A DNA stretch of 64,000 bases from Wyeomyia smithii (GCF_029784165.1 NC_073695.1:101063306-101127305), one strand, 5' to 3'; shown: positions 43,244 through 55,195, counted from the stretch's first letter. The notes: generated by a model from the letters alone, not told the origin. Numbers and translations are program-made.

Positions 43244-44614
43244 ATGGATGTAGATCCCTCGCCTCCCGCGCCACCATCCCCGAACCCCTCTGACCCTGAC
43301 CCTTCTGTTACCCCCTCCCCTGTTCATTCTTCAGTCCCCCCTCGCCCCAGGCTTTACCCAGACGGAGCCCAGGGCAGCTATACTGTCTATTTTCGGCCAA
43401 AGGCGGGACCGAAATCGAAACAGTTGAACCTCTTGCAGATTTCTAAAGACCTGACGAAGGAGTACAAGGGCGTGACCGAAATTTCCAAGGTCCGGCCTAA
43501 CAAGCTCCGTGTCGTGGTCGGTAACCTGAAAGAGGCCAACGATATAGCTTGCTCTGAGCTCTTCACACGCGAGTATCGCGTTTACATACCCGCACGAGAC
43601 GTGGAGATCGACGGTGTCATAACCGATTCGAGTCTGTCCGTCGAGTGTATACTGCAAAGTGCCAAAGGGTGCTTTAAGAACAAAACGTGTCCCGAAGTAA
43701 AGGTGCTCGACTGCAAGCAATTGCGGTCAGCATCGATCATCGGTGGCAAAACAGTATACACTCCGTCAGACTCGTTTCGAGTTACGTTCGCCGGGTCTGC
43801 ACTACCAAGCCACGTCTCGATCCACCGGGTTCGTCTCCCTGTGAGGCTCTACGTGCCCCGCGTCATGAACTGCCTGAATTGCAAGCAGTTAGGCCATACA
43901 GCCGCCTACTGCTGCAATAAGGCACGTTGTGGCAAGTGTGGGGAGTCTCATGCGGAAGATTCTTGCAGTGTTAACGCTGAAAAGTGTATTCACTGCGGAG
44001 AAAATCTGCATGAGCTCTCGACATGTGCGGTGTACATGCAGCGCAGGGATAAAATAAAACGGTCTCTCAAAGAGCGTTCAAAGCGTTCCTACGCTGACAT
44101 GCTGAAGAAGACCGTTACCACTTCTCCCGTTACTTCGAACCCCTTCGATCTGTTGCCCTCTGAAGAAACCGATTCTGACGATTCACCAGCGGGAGCATCT
44201 TACGCCAATCCTGGGGAGTCTAGAAAGAGGAAAAAAATTTCCTCTCCTAAACTTCCCAGAAAAGGTCCTAAGATTTCTCAAAGTGAAATGAAAGATACAA
44301 ACAAACCAAACAGTGCTGCGGAAAAACCGAAGCAAACTCCTCCTGGGCTGGCAAATTTAAAGTCCCAGAAGGAGTTCCCAGCACTGCCAGGAACATCTAA
44401 AACCCCAGTTGCTCCTTTTACACTCCCAGTTGATGAAACAAACTCTGGATTAGTGAAATTTTCAGACATTGTGGACTGGATTTTTGAAACTTTCAATGTA
44501 CCCGATCCAATTAAAATTTTTCTTACAGCATTCCTCCCAACAGTTAGATCATTTTTGAAGCAGTTGACTGCCCAATGGCCCCTCCTTGCAGCGATTGTAT
44601 CCTTCGATGCCTAA
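43244..44614 (+). CDS. LINE ORF1, nucleic-acid-binding (zinc-knuckle) protein
   Basis: The product is 456 residues from an ATG. It opens with a proline-rich stretch (about residues 5-35), followed by a conserved ORF1 core. Three CCHC knuckles lie at about residues 208-265: CLNCKQLGHTAAYC, CGKCGESHAEDSC and CIHCGENLHELSTC. The C-terminal half is basic, Ser/Lys-rich, with an RKRKK run. Such proteins coat the element RNA and bring it to the nucleus; that role is known of the family, not shown here. The last codons overlap the start of ORF2 (ATGCCTAA), so ORF2 is probably translated by termination-reinitiation. No break. Confidence 0.93.
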   Translation: MDVDPSPPAPPSPNPSDPDPSVTPSPVHSSVPPRPRLYPDGAQGSYTVYFRPKAGPKSKQLNLLQISKDLTKEYKGVTEISKVRPNKLRVVVGNLKEANDIACSELFTREYRVYIPARDVEIDGVITDSSLSVECILQSAKGCFKNKTCPEVKVLDCKQLRSASIIGGKTVYTPSDSFRVTFAGSALPSHVSIHRVRLPVRLYVPRVMNCLNCKQLGHTAAYCCNKARCGKCGESHAEDSCSVNAEKCIHCGENLHELSTCAVYMQRRDKIKRSLKERSKRSYADMLKKTVTTSPVTSNPFDLLPSEETDSDDSPAGASYANPGESRKRKKISSPKLPRKGPKISQSEMKDTNKPNSAAEKPKQTPPGLANLKSQKEFPALPGTSKTPVAPFTLPVDETNSGLVKFSDIVDWIFETFNVPDPIKIFLTAFLPTVRSFLKQLTAQWPLLAAIVSFDA

Positions 44615-47600
44615 TTCAACTGCGTATATGAAGGATTCTATCTCTGTCTTACAGTGGAATTGTAGAAGTATTTTACCAAAAATTGATTCGTTTAAAGTTT
44701 TGATAAATAAAAACAAATGCGATGCATTTTCCCTTTGTGAAACTTGGCTTACTTCAAATATTGATCTCAACTTCCATGATTTTAATATTATTCGCCTTGA
44801 TCGAGACACCCCATATGGAGGAGTACTTTTAGGGATTAAAAAGTGCTATTCTTTCTATCGTATTAACCTCCCCTCGATTCCAGGCATCGAAGTTGTCGCA
44901 TGTCAAATGACAATACAAGGTAAAGAGCTTTGTATTGCCTCAATATATATTCCTCCCAGAGCACAGGTTGGGCAACGGCTGCTCTTTGATTTAATAGAAC
45001 TTCTTCCCTCGCCACGTTTGATTTTGGGAGACTTCAACTCTCATGGCGTGGCTTGGGGTTCCCCATACAATGATAACCGCTCCTCTTTAATCTATAACCT
45101 TTGCGATGACTTCGACATGACTATTTTAAACAACGGTGAAATGACACGTATCCCGAAACCTCCAGCGCGCCAAAGCGCTTTGGATCTATCCTTATGTTCG
45201 ACGTCGCTACGGTTGGATTGCACATGGAAGGTAATCCTCGATCCTCACGGTAGCGACCATCTGCCTATTCTTATTTCAATTACTAACGGGTCAACTCGCA
45301 TGCGACCAATTGACATTCCGTATGACCTCACACGAAATGTCGATTGGAAGTTATACGAGGAAATGATTTCAAAAGCGGTCGAGTCGATTCAACATCATTC
45401 ACCACTTGAAGAATACAACCTCCTCGCGGGCTTGATTCTCGACGCCGCGTTGCAAGCCCAAACGAAGAAATATCCCGGCGTAACGATCAAAGAACGGCCT
45501 CCCACTCCGTGGTGGGACCAAGAGTGCTCCGATGTCTACACGCAAAGATCCGACGCGTTTAAGGCCTACCAGACGGGAGGTATACCTGGCGACTATTTAC
45601 GGTATTCGGAGCTTGATACCAAGCTTAAAAGCTTGGCTAAAGCAAAGAAACGTGGATATTGGCGTCGGTTCGTGAACGAGACGTCGAGGGAGACATCGAT
45701 GAGCACTCTTTGGAACACAGCCCGAAGAATGCGGAATCGCGTAACGGTCAACGAAAGCGAGGAGTCTTCAAGTAGGTGGATATTTGATTTTGCCAGGAAA
45801 GTATGTCCGGACTCTGTTCCTGAGCAAAATATTGTTCGCGATGCGTCTCCGGGCCACGACGCGATAGAATCACCTTTTACGATGGCAGAACTTTCAGTTG
45901 CCCTCCTGTCCTGTAACAATAACGCGCCTGGATTAGATAGAATCAAATTCAACTTGTTGAAGAATCTACCCGGCAATGCCAAGAGGCGCTTGTTGAACTT
46001 GTTCAATAAGTTCCTGGAGCAAAACATTGTACCGCAGGATTGGAGGCAAGTGAAGGTGATCGCCATCCAAAAACCAGGGAAACCAGCTTCTAATCACAAC
46101 TCTTATAGGCCGATTGCAATGCTATCCTGTATCCGGAAATTGATGGAAAAAATGATACTCCGTCGTTTAGACCACTGGGTCGAATCAAATGGTCTACTAT
46201 CAGAAACTCAATTTGGCTTCCGCCGTGCCAAAGGGACGAATGATTGTCTTGCGTTGCTTTCAACAGATATTCAGCTGGCGTATGCTCGTAAAGAACAAAT
46301 GGCGTCTGCGTTCTTGGACATTAAGGGGGCTTTTGATTCCGTTTCTATTGACATTCTTTCGGGTAAACTTCACCGACAAGGATTTTCTCCAATTTTGAAC
46401 AATTTTTTGCACAATTTGTTGTCCGAAAAGCACATGCATTTTACGCATGGCGATTTGGCAACTTCTCGCATTAGCTACATGGGTCTTCCCCAGGGCTCAT
46501 GTTTAAGCCCCCTTCTTTACAACTTTTATGTAAATGACATCGACGAATGTCTGGCAAATTCATGCACGATAAGACAACTTGCAGACGACAGTGTAATCTC
46601 TGTTACAGGAGCCAAAGCTGCCGATTTGCAAGGACCATTGCAAGATACCTTGGACAATTTGTCTGCTTGGGCTTTACAGCTAGGTATCGAATTCTCTCCG
46701 GAGAAGACTGAGATAGTAGTTTTTTCTAGGAAGCATGAACCTGCTCAGCTTCAAACACAATTAATGGGTAAAACGATTTCTCAGGTTTTGGTACACAAAT
46801 ATCTTGGTGTCTGGTTCGACTCTAAAGGCACCTGGGGTTGTCACGTGAGGTATCTGATGAAAAAATGTCAACAAAGAGTGAATTTTCTTCGTACAATAAC
46901 CGGACAATGGTGGGGAGCCCATCCAGGAGACCTTATAAGGCTTTACCAAACAACGATATTGTCTGTTATTGAATACGGGTGTTTCTGCTTCCGCTCCGCA
47001 GCAAACACACATTTGATCAAACTGGAGCGAATACAATATCGTTGTTTGCGTATCGCCCTAGGTTGCATGCAGTCGACCCATACGATGAGTTTGGAGGTTT
47101 TAGCTGGAGTACTACCATTGAAAAACCGCTTCTGGAGCCTGTCTTCTCGTATTCTAATCAAATGTGAGGTCTTGAACCGTCCCGTGATTGAAAATTTTGA
47201 AAGGTTAATCGAACTTAATTCTCAAACCCGTTTTATGACATTGTATTTCAATCACATGTCCCAAAATATTAACCCTTCTTCGAATATTCCAAATCGTGTC
47301 GACTTATCAAATACTTCTGATTCTACTGTGTTTTTCGATACATCCATGATAGAAGAAACTCGTGGAATCCCGGATCATTTACGCGTGCAGCAGATCCCTA
47401 AAATTTTTTCCAATAAATATCGAAACATCAACTGCGACAATATGTACTACACTGACGGATCACTTCTTGATGGGTCCACTGGCTTCGGTATCTTCAATAA
47501 CAATTTAACCGTCTCCCAGAAGCTCGATAATCCTGCTTCTGTTTACGTCGCAGAATTAGCTGCAATTCAGTACACCCTAGGGATTATCGAAAAAATGCCC

Positions 47601-48293
47601 ACGGAACATTATTTCATCTTTACGGACAGTCTCAGTTCCATTGAGGCTCTCCGATCGATGAAAGATGTTAAGCACTCTCCGTATTTCCTGGGGAAAATAC
47701 GGGAACATCTGAGTGCTTTATCCGAAAAATCTACTCAGATTACCTTAGCGTGGGTCCCTTCTCACTGCTCGATACCGGGTAATGAGAAAGCGGACTCTTT
47801 GGCTAAGGTGGGCGCAACAAACGGTGATATTTATGAAAGACCAATTGCCTTTAATGAATTTTTCGCACTTGTACGTCAGAATACGATCATCAGTTGGCAA
47901 AATGCTTGGACCAGAGGGGAATTGGGAAGGTGGTTACATTCCATAATCCCCAAAGTATCGACGAACCCGTGGTTCAAGGGGTTGGATGTAGGTCGGGATT
48001 TCATTTGCGTGATGTCCCGGCTTATGTCCAATCACTATAGATTTGACGCGCTCCTCCGTCGTGTTGGGCTCGGGGAAAGTGGTATCTGTGCCTGTGGTGA
48101 AGGTTATCACGACATAGAGCATGTGGTTTGGTCATGCCCTGTACACCGTGACGCCAGGTCTAAATTAATAGCTTCCCTGCAGGCCGAGGGTAGACAGCCG
48201 GCTGTTCCTGTTCGTGATGTCTTGGCGAGCCGTGACCTATCCTACATGTCCCTTATATACGTTTTCCTGAAATCCATCCACGCCCCAGTCTAG
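44607..48293 (+). CDS. LINE ORF2: endonuclease, reverse transcriptase, RNase H
   Basis: From the ATG at 44607 the protein is 1228 residues. The endonuclease (about residues 1-230) has VLQWNCRSI, LCETWL, LILGDFNSHG, SALDLSL and GSDHLPI, which hold its usual catalytic Asn, Glu, Asp and His. The RT (about 430-720) has IAIQKPGKP, YRPIAMLS, TQFGFRRAKGTNDC, AFLDIKGAFDSV, GLPQGSCLSPLLYNFY and the catalytic LADDSVI. RNase H (about 947-1070) has YYTDGSLLDGS, VAELAAI, FTDSLSSIEAL and NEKADSLAKVG, so all acidic residues are present. The C-terminus has CACGEGYHDIEHVVWSCPVH, a zinc-finger-like motif. All motifs are intact, so this copy may be active. Confidence 0.95.
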   Translation: MPNSTAYMKDSISVLQWNCRSILPKIDSFKVLINKNKCDAFSLCETWLTSNIDLNFHDFNIIRLDRDTPYGGVLLGIKKCYSFYRINLPSIPGIEVVACQMTIQGKELCIASIYIPPRAQVGQRLLFDLIELLPSPRLILGDFNSHGVAWGSPYNDNRSSLIYNLCDDFDMTILNNGEMTRIPKPPARQSALDLSLCSTSLRLDCTWKVILDPHGSDHLPILISITNGSTRMRPIDIPYDLTRNVDWKLYEEMISKAVESIQHHSPLEEYNLLAGLILDAALQAQTKKYPGVTIKERPPTPWWDQECSDVYTQRSDAFKAYQTGGIPGDYLRYSELDTKLKSLAKAKKRGYWRRFVNETSRETSMSTLWNTARRMRNRVTVNESEESSSRWIFDFARKVCPDSVPEQNIVRDASPGHDAIESPFTMAELSVALLSCNNNAPGLDRIKFNLLKNLPGNAKRRLLNLFNKFLEQNIVPQDWRQVKVIAIQKPGKPASNHNSYRPIAMLSCIRKLMEKMILRRLDHWVESNGLLSETQFGFRRAKGTNDCLALLSTDIQLAYARKEQMASAFLDIKGAFDSVSIDILSGKLHRQGFSPILNNFLHNLLSEKHMHFTHGDLATSRISYMGLPQGSCLSPLLYNFYVNDIDECLANSCTIRQLADDSVISVTGAKAADLQGPLQDTLDNLSAWALQLGIEFSPEKTEIVVFSRKHEPAQLQTQLMGKTISQVLVHKYLGVWFDSKGTWGCHVRYLMKKCQQRVNFLRTITGQWWGAHPGDLIRLYQTTILSVIEYGCFCFRSAANTHLIKLERIQYRCLRIALGCMQSTHTMSLEVLAGVLPLKNRFWSLSSRILIKCEVLNRPVIENFERLIELNSQTRFMTLYFNHMSQNINPSSNIPNRVDLSNTSDSTVFFDTSMIEETRGIPDHLRVQQIPKIFSNKYRNINCDNMYYTDGSLLDGSTGFGIFNNNLTVSQKLDNPASVYVAELAAIQYTLGIIEKMPTEHYFIFTDSLSSIEALRSMKDVKHSPYFLGKIREHLSALSEKSTQITLAWVPSHCSIPGNEKADSLAKVGATNGDIYERPIAFNEFFALVRQNTIISWQNAWTRGELGRWLHSIIPKVSTNPWFKGLDVGRDFICVMSRLMSNHYRFDALLRRVGLGESGICACGEGYHDIEHVVWSCPVHRDARSKLIASLQAEGRQPAVPVRDVLASRDLSYMSLIYVFLKSIHAPV

Positions 48294-48677
48294 TCCCGTT
48301 CCCCTCCGTCTACACCCAACAAAACGACAAGAACACGTTTGAACCTTAAGCACAAAACCAGCAACCAGACCCCGCACAACAGAACCAGGACCCAAGGACT
48401 ACGAGCCTCTGTCCCAACTCACGACATCGTGGCTCAGAGAACGAATCCATACATGCCATTCGACGATTATCAGACGACCATTGAACAACAAAACACTGAT
48501 TGGAAATCCCATGCTAGTTTTAAGTTAGACTTAATTTCAGCTCGTAGTCGGCAGCGAGGATAAAAAATTTGCTTTAGTTTTTAAGTCAACAGATATAATT
48601 GGCGCCGTTAAACATTAAATTGTATTTGTGCCGTGTCAAATAAATGTTATGTGAAGAAAAAAAAAAAAAAAAAAAAA
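48294..48677 (+). other. 3' UTR and poly(A) of the LINE
   Basis: The 3' UTR holds AATAAA at 48639-48644, about 12 bases before a long A tract (48656-48677). The tail is a pure poly(A), not the TAA repeat known for the Drosophila I factor. Confidence 0.85.
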
Positions 48678-48687
48678 CAAACATATT
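48676..48687. repeat. 12-bp target site duplication, right copy
   Basis: AACAAACATATT; its first two bases run into the poly(A) tract. Identical to 42782-42793. Confidence 0.88.
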
Positions 48688-50650
48688 CATACACAGTTTG
48701 TAAGGAATAAGCAGAAATTAAGCTTATTTGTATCTTTTTTCAATTTTGAACGTCTGGGACATTTCCATTCAAACATGCGTACAAAAATGATTTCATATTT
48801 TTTTATCTTTTTCGGTATTGTTTCTACTTGTAATGATCAAAACAAGTTGCTTAAGATCATTTGTGACTGTATTGCGATAAAACTTCTCATACGCTTTTTA
48901 TTTCAATGCTAATATGTGAGGAACATGTATGTAAAGTTTGGTATATAGGTATATAAAGTTTGGTAGAATATACATACAGCGATTTAAGCTTGAGCTGTAC
49001 AACGATTCAGTATATTACCACTTTTTATGGATCGATAATCGGCGCCGACTACGACCTTACAATCGTTAGGGTGGGGAAGGATGTTGTTAGGAAAAAGTTG
49101 CAACAGTCGCTATTGTCGGAGACCGAGTATACCCCTGCACGACTGCGACGGAAAGAAAGGGTTGTGTCACTGTGGCAAGTGACTGAATCGGACAGTGTTG
49201 TGCGCGAAGTTAACTTATTGCGAAGGCAAAAAAATATTTGAAGCGCTTCAATTTCAAATTCTGGAGATTTCACCAGCCAAAAGCAATAGACTCGTATTTG
49301 TTATTTGCCTATTGTGCTGACAATATGTTTGATTTTGTATGTTTCCTAGAGAGACCAAAAAATTTCAAAACGTTCCAAATCACTTGGTCACAGATGGTCG
49401 CTGCAATACTCTTCAGAACTTGTTAGTAGATACTTAAACCTTGAAAAACGTTTATAAAAAGATAATACACGTAATAGTTATTCTGTAACAATATTTTTTC
49501 AATTCATTAGCTTTTTCTTTCATTAATTTGTATGCATTAATCATTGGAATAAATAAATTTCATTTACCTACTATTAACATAATGCGTGCAATTTGTGAAA
49601 ACGATAACTTATGCATGCTTAACCATCGCTTCTTATTAATGATTTCATGAAAAAGAAATTTCCACCTAATTTGGTTAGCGTAGGCCAGTTATGCAGTGGT
49701 TTCAATAACCTGTACTCTTCGTCGATGTTTGATGTACTGCCGTACTCCGCTAAGTACCCACAGCTGGAAGATTGACATGGCTAAAAAACCGCATTGCGTC
49801 AGTCTGAAGCGTGATAATTCCAAATCACATTGCAGTTACACACCTATAAATAGCGTCACCAGTACCATAGCTACTAATCCTTCCTTCTTCCTATCCAGTG
49901 TTTCTTCATTCCATATCCGGAAAGATAAGTTCAGCACAACATTGGCCATTATTATCAAATCAAAGAGTACCGTGAATACAGTATTCGCATGCACGTTAGC
50001 CAGATTAGCCTGTAACACGTAGTGAAAATAACTACCATATTCAACATCAATAAAACTTTCTCTCGCTAATAGATACCGTGCTAATTCCAATGAAGAGGAA
50101 AATATTAAATGTAAGGAAGAGCAGTGCCAATAGTAGTTTGATGTATACATATGTATCACATCCGTCTCCTGTGAAGAAATCGTAGAACTTTATTCCATTA
50201 CTTTGCTAACAGCTGTTAGACTCACTAATCAACAAATTCACTGCTGCCACACTCTCAATAATTGTAAACACTATACAGCCGCTTGCATAAACATAGCCAA
50301 CGATGCGAAATCGATCAACTTCTATTAAACTCCACTTGAGCGGGGAACTCATTTGACTAGCTAGTGGTGCTAAAGTTAGTGGTACAAGATGACGAAGTTT
50401 GTACTGTCCGATGCTACCTATACGAATCTACTACACGGTAGTCGCTGAACGTTGGCCGAATTTACAACTTCCAGACGGATCCAGCTGTTATCAATTCGAC
50501 CAGTAAAAATGATGACGGCATTAAGTTGAACCGAATTTGGTTGATCCAGTAGCATTATCGAGGCGATAATCCGAAGAGAGAGTGCAACACGCACGATCAT
50601 ACTATTTGGGTTTCGTTTAGTCATACATCACAAAAGTGCCATGTGATTTG
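48688..50650. other. Low-copy sequence; possible decayed gene on the minus strand
   Basis: Open frames at 49836-50159 and 50418-50624 (minus) encode hydrophobic peptides, and a piece in another frame near 50240-50360 reads LKWSLIEVDRFRIVGYVYAS. Together they could be a decayed membrane-protein gene such as a chemoreceptor, but I see no signature residue and would not assert it. 48960-49241 (plus) is a 93-codon open frame without motifs. Confidence 0.25.
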
Positions 50651-52840
50651 GATTTGTTTTTTTTTGTGTAATTCGTTCGAAGGAATCCGATGAAATCCAA
50701 AGGATCCCTTAATTAGTAGTGCACAGTAGTAAAGTTATTATTATGTTCGCCTTTTCCTCTGCGCGATGCTAAGTACGTTACCGTTTTTCTATATTTATTT
50801 TTAATTTCAATCTAAAATCCCAGTACACAGTGCAAATCCAAGAACAGCTCCCTCACATTGATCACGAGCATCGGGTTCTATTTCTACCAAATCACAGTTA
50901 TCGCTCACTGCAGAATGAATTTATTTTTGTCTTCAGGTTGGGAGGCACACCGGCATAAATTTATATCTTTTCGAAACAGAGCAGACAACACGCAGCAAAT
51001 CTGTCCGAAACGGCCGTGTCAATGCCGTCCATACGTTTAAGCCAAAAATTCCTCTTCTAGCGAGAAATCTGTTTCAAGGCTGAGCACTACTCGGGCTGTT
51101 ATTGCCGTTTAGCGCTCTCGGAGCAGACGAATCCTTGTCACGATAGAAGTGCTTTGCCGTTATCGCTTTCAAGGCAGGCCAACAGAAGCAATACGCCACT
51201 GCCAATGCTAGGATTTCATAATTTTCGACACGTACTTTGGTTCAATCCACAAGCCTGAGCATTAGTCAGACAACGACTTCCCGGGTGGACAAGGTCGAGC
51301 ACCGTCGGTCGTTCGTAAACAGGTCGAGTGAATACTCTTCATTTGTGGACGAGATTCCGTCGCTAGACTTAGGGGTAAATCCACATCGAATAACGGATCG
51401 AATAATTTCGAGTGGTTCTGATCTGAACAAAACTTAACACACCAAAGATATACGGATAAATGTGAATTTTCGTGATAAATTCAAATTGTTTGTTTCATAA
51501 ACTTTCATTCCAACACAGAAACGAGGCGCGACTTAAACTCGTTTTGTCAGTTATTCAGAATTTATGTTTTGATTTTTTCTCGCTTCTCAGTGTATTATAG
51601 TTTAGGAAGCTGTGGTAATTTCCTGCAATTCCTTCTAAAAATACTCTCGAATCTAAAAAGAAATTTATACTCGTGGGATATACTCAATTTTCTCAGTCGA
51701 ATACGTACGCATCATTTAAAAAATTAATTAAAATAACGTATATTTTCAGGTCATTTTAGCTGGAAACGCTCATTGTCCAACAGTCTGAGTATTCGAGGAT
51801 TCTATAGCAAACCATAATTCAATTCATAAAGCACTCATCCGATGTCCTACCTGTGCGCCGTTGAAATCTGTGCCTTGTTTGGGATGTACTGATCGTGGCA
51901 ATTAGTCATGGTTCTATTCGTGTCTCACTTTGCGATGCAATTATGCCGCTTTAAGGTTCGACAAACATGCTTTCGACTAAAAATGTCGCGCGTTCGTTCA
52001 CTGCCTAACGTCATCCATCGTCGTCATCGTCATCGTCGTCGTCGCTGTCGATGTCGATGTTACTTGCATGGGGACATGCTAGCTGGGAAAATAATTACCC
52101 ATTGCTTGCAAAAATAATTTCGGTTGTTTATTCACGTTGCTGTTCTGTGGTATATTATTAGTGCGGGGGTCGAGCGAAACATGCCCAACGGTGAATAATA
52201 CCGAGGTATTACAAGAATTTCGGACAACAAAAATTGCGAGTCTACTGTCTACTGTTTTGATTATTCTGAAATCAACTACCTATGTGGCTTTCGAATATAT
52301 CAAATCAATACATTGGTGCTCATCGCAACGAGAACCCACTTTATTATTTCAATTATACATATATTGATTTTCAAGATAACTTTTTTTTCAGATGTTCATA
52401 AACAACTGTTATCAATGAACATAATTTCTTGTGTTTCCTTTTATTTATCAATCGCACGCTCACAATTCATTGCATTGCGAGCGAATGGTACCGTATGACA
52501 GTGTATTTTTGAATATTTTGAGAGCGCTTACTTTTATTTAATTTCTCATATTATTTCTACTATTCGAAAAGTATGCATTATACGTTTTTTATTAAATACG
52601 TTCTTCCAGTTATATTTTTAGTTCGATGAGAGTCGAAATAAAAATTGGAAAAACATCTGTTTAAGATTTTTGTACATATACGGTTAAGATGTATGGAGGT
52701 GTTATAACGAGTGACAGCTACATATTTGAATTTTTTTTCTACAGCTGTCAAAAAAGGTGGAAGAACTTAAAGCAAAACTGATTTATTTCTCATGAAGATA
52801 CATTCATTGTGAATAAACAAAAAATATTTAGTATTTGAGA
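50651..52840. other. Low-copy sequence with a CGTCAT-type simple repeat
   Basis: At about 52018-52060 there is a short CGTCATCGTCGTC tract. GC is somewhat higher at 50860-51440. No gene was recognised; the 66-codon frame at 51237-51437 starts with a Ser/Thr-rich peptide and has no support. Confidence 0.35.
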
Positions 52841-52844
52841 AAGC

Positions 52845-53300
52845 TCCGTTACAGGCCTCCCGACGAAGTTTTCTTATGATGCCGAAAAAAGAGCGTTGTA
52901 CGGCCTTCGAGTCCGCTTTTCAAATTCATCTCTTGATTCTACCGATTCGTAGATCTTCAGTTATTTTTGCATCAAAGGAGTTCAAAATCCCAAAGAAATA
53001 TTCGATTGGACGACACTGAGGTGGATTCGTTGGGTTGCGTATTTGGGGTACAATTCAAGTCGAGTGGTTGTTCAGAAACGTTCGTGTTTTTTTTTTCAAA
53101 CATTCGTTCTGATATAAAATTTGAATAATAGACAAACCACTAGGCTTGAACCACGATTTGACAGAAAGGAAAAAGTCCCTTCCTGGTGGATTTTAGTTGA
53201 GGTTTACAGGAAACCATACACAACAGAAACCAGAAGATTTTCACTTTCAAAATGGTTTACCATGAACTGTTTGCCAAAATTGTTGGGCAGTTAATAGCGA
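52845..53300 (-). pseudogene. IS630-Tc1-mariner transposase C-terminal relic
   Basis: Read on the minus strand, a frame near 53030-52940 gives NPPQCRPIEYFFGILNSF and KITEDLRIGRIKR, then a TGA, and FFGIIRKLRREA at about 52870. The RPIEYFFGI block is the third catalytic site (Glu) of the family. Upstream sequence toward 53300 is too decayed to follow. No TIRs found. Confidence 0.6.
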
Positions 53301-53589
53301 ACTGTACAATGCACTTGCGGAATGCTCCTTGTTTGTACGCTATTTTGAACTGAGCATGTATAAACAAAACAAGAAATACTGGCATAAAGAAGAAAAATAT
53401 AGCTTTGATATACATTAGAGATGGTCGGGCACGGGTATTTTTACCCGAAACCCGTACCCGACCCGTACCCGACGGGTTCGGGTCGGGTACGGGTAATTAA
53501 AAAACCAAGGCTTCGGGTTCGGGTCGGGTACGGGTTTGAAAAATTCTCAATTGGTCGGGTACGGGTAATTCAATATTCGTACATTGTGA

Positions 53590-55195
53590 GAATTCAATTT
53601 TTATCATTTCAAGCCTGGGTGTTTTCTTAATGTCGATAATCGGTAAGATCGGAGAGAAAATCGCCCATCATCACTCAACGAGAGATCGCCCAATACCTAT
53701 TCTGACAGTTGTCGGCAGTCTATGCACCAAGGGAATGACATCATGCTATCGCTTTCTAATATTAGATTGAATAGTTCTTCCTGCAACGGTTTTGATTTAA
53801 ATGGAATTTTTGTCGGGCTTTTTTCATAGCTGTCAGGAAAACCGCGGAGCATTGCACAGTGGGGCGACCTAATACAAATGCTTGCCAAGTAAAAAAAAAG
53901 TGTCGATAAATACGACAAAAATATGGTAGATACTTAATTTTGGGGCGCTGAACACGAATCTCCATTCCACTTTTTATTTGGAGACATTCGTAAGCACGTG
54001 ACTTAATTTTTCACGATTTTTTAGCACTTCTCCCCTCACTTTTTTATTAAACAGAATTATATGATCTTTAACCACAAGCAACGCCACAGGGCGTCCTCTT
54101 TACAAAAACAGCTTACGTAGTTTTTGCACAACTCCTCAAATCAACCAAATTTCGCAAAAAAAAATTGTTTTTATAAAAATTAAAACAATATTATATATTA
54201 TAATAGGTAATAAAAACTAACAACAAATCAACTTTTTCTTCGAGGCTAAAAAAAAATCAAGCTATCATTGAAGCTGCAGAGCGTTTCAAAGTAATGATAT
54301 TTTTTTTTAGACATGTCAAAAAACGTCAGTATGCCGAGTTTTGAAAAGTTATAAAAAAATCAAATTTTATGATATTGCACCTAAATTTTGGACTTAAATG
54401 TTTATTTATTTATTTATTTATTTAGGCCGTTACAAATTTTATTTTCATTTTATGTCACCCCCCCCCCTCCCCTTCAAAAACCTTGAATATTGGAAGGGGA
54501 AGAAAAAAAAGCTCAATCCGTTATGTTCATTTCATTGGTTTTCCGACAGCATAAATGCTTAATTTAGCAACAAACAAGTCAGGTGACAGCGAAAGTGTCG
54601 TCGAAAGGCAAGCGGAATAAATACTAATAATTATAAAGTGTTATTTTCCAACATTTATTTGAGTGCAAGTTACAAACGTCATAACTTGCACAGAAACTTT
54701 GATCAAAGATATTTCTTTTTTTTTTCGTCTCGGTGTTATTTATTTTTTGCCACCCCCTTTGCTAACTTTGATAACCTTGGACATAAAAAGAATTCGATAT
54801 TTGTATCAGCCTTATTTAATATCTGTTTTTTACAGATTTTTAGAATTTATCAATGACACCGAATCTATACTCAAAATTACAGGTTTTTGGCAAATGCAGT
54901 GAATTACCAAATTTTTCTCAAGTTATAAACTATATTAATTTTGACCTTTAAAATTCGTTTGACCCTCTAATATGTTTATAAAACTCGTCGTTTATTTGAA
55001 ACTTTACCAGACATGCACTTTTCATAGTGGAAGGATTCCTTATTGTTGACCACCCGCCTGAAACTCTGGGTTCATTATCATTCGGTCACACGCACACTCG
55101 GTTCTAGCCTGGCTCCGGCCATCTTCTCGAGAAACCAATTATGACAATCAGTGCATAAAATGTACGAGGTACCCAGGCATGTTGAAATAAAAAAT
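53590..55195. other. Interior of the hAT-like element, unassigned part
   Basis: AT-rich with a TTTA tetranucleotide tract at about 54410-54425 and a C run at about 54458-54470. No transposase-like frame. This might be the remains of the original element body. Confidence 0.4.

Larger units (their letters stand above)
42794..48677 (+). mobile_element. Full-length, two-ORF non-LTR retrotransposon with RNase H (I-like)
   Basis: About 5.88 kb between 12-bp duplications. In order: a 5' leader with a start-site/downstream promoter pair, ORF1 (43244-44614), ORF2 (44607-48293), a 360-bp 3' UTR with AATAAA at 48639-48644, and a poly(A) tract to 48677. No stop or frameshift interrupts either ORF. The element is intact and its insertion looks recent. 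The layout (zinc-knuckle ORF1; endonuclease, RT and RNase H in ORF2) fits the I clade or a close relative such as LOA; I favour I-like but cannot prove it. Confidence 0.92.

Noticed and set aside
49836..50159. Hydrophobic minus-strand frame, possible chemoreceptor
   Set aside because: Hydrophobicity alone is weak. No conserved receptor C-terminal motif, and neighbouring pieces are in different frames.
53421..53630. 69-codon frame with PDPYPTGSGRVRV repeats, also 61044-61304 (minus)
   Set aside because: A translation of the CGGGTACGGGT terminal array of the hAT-like element, not a proline-rich protein.
54410..54425. TTTA tetranucleotide tract as a feature of its own
   Set aside because: Short simple repeat; recorded only within the interior of the hAT-like element.
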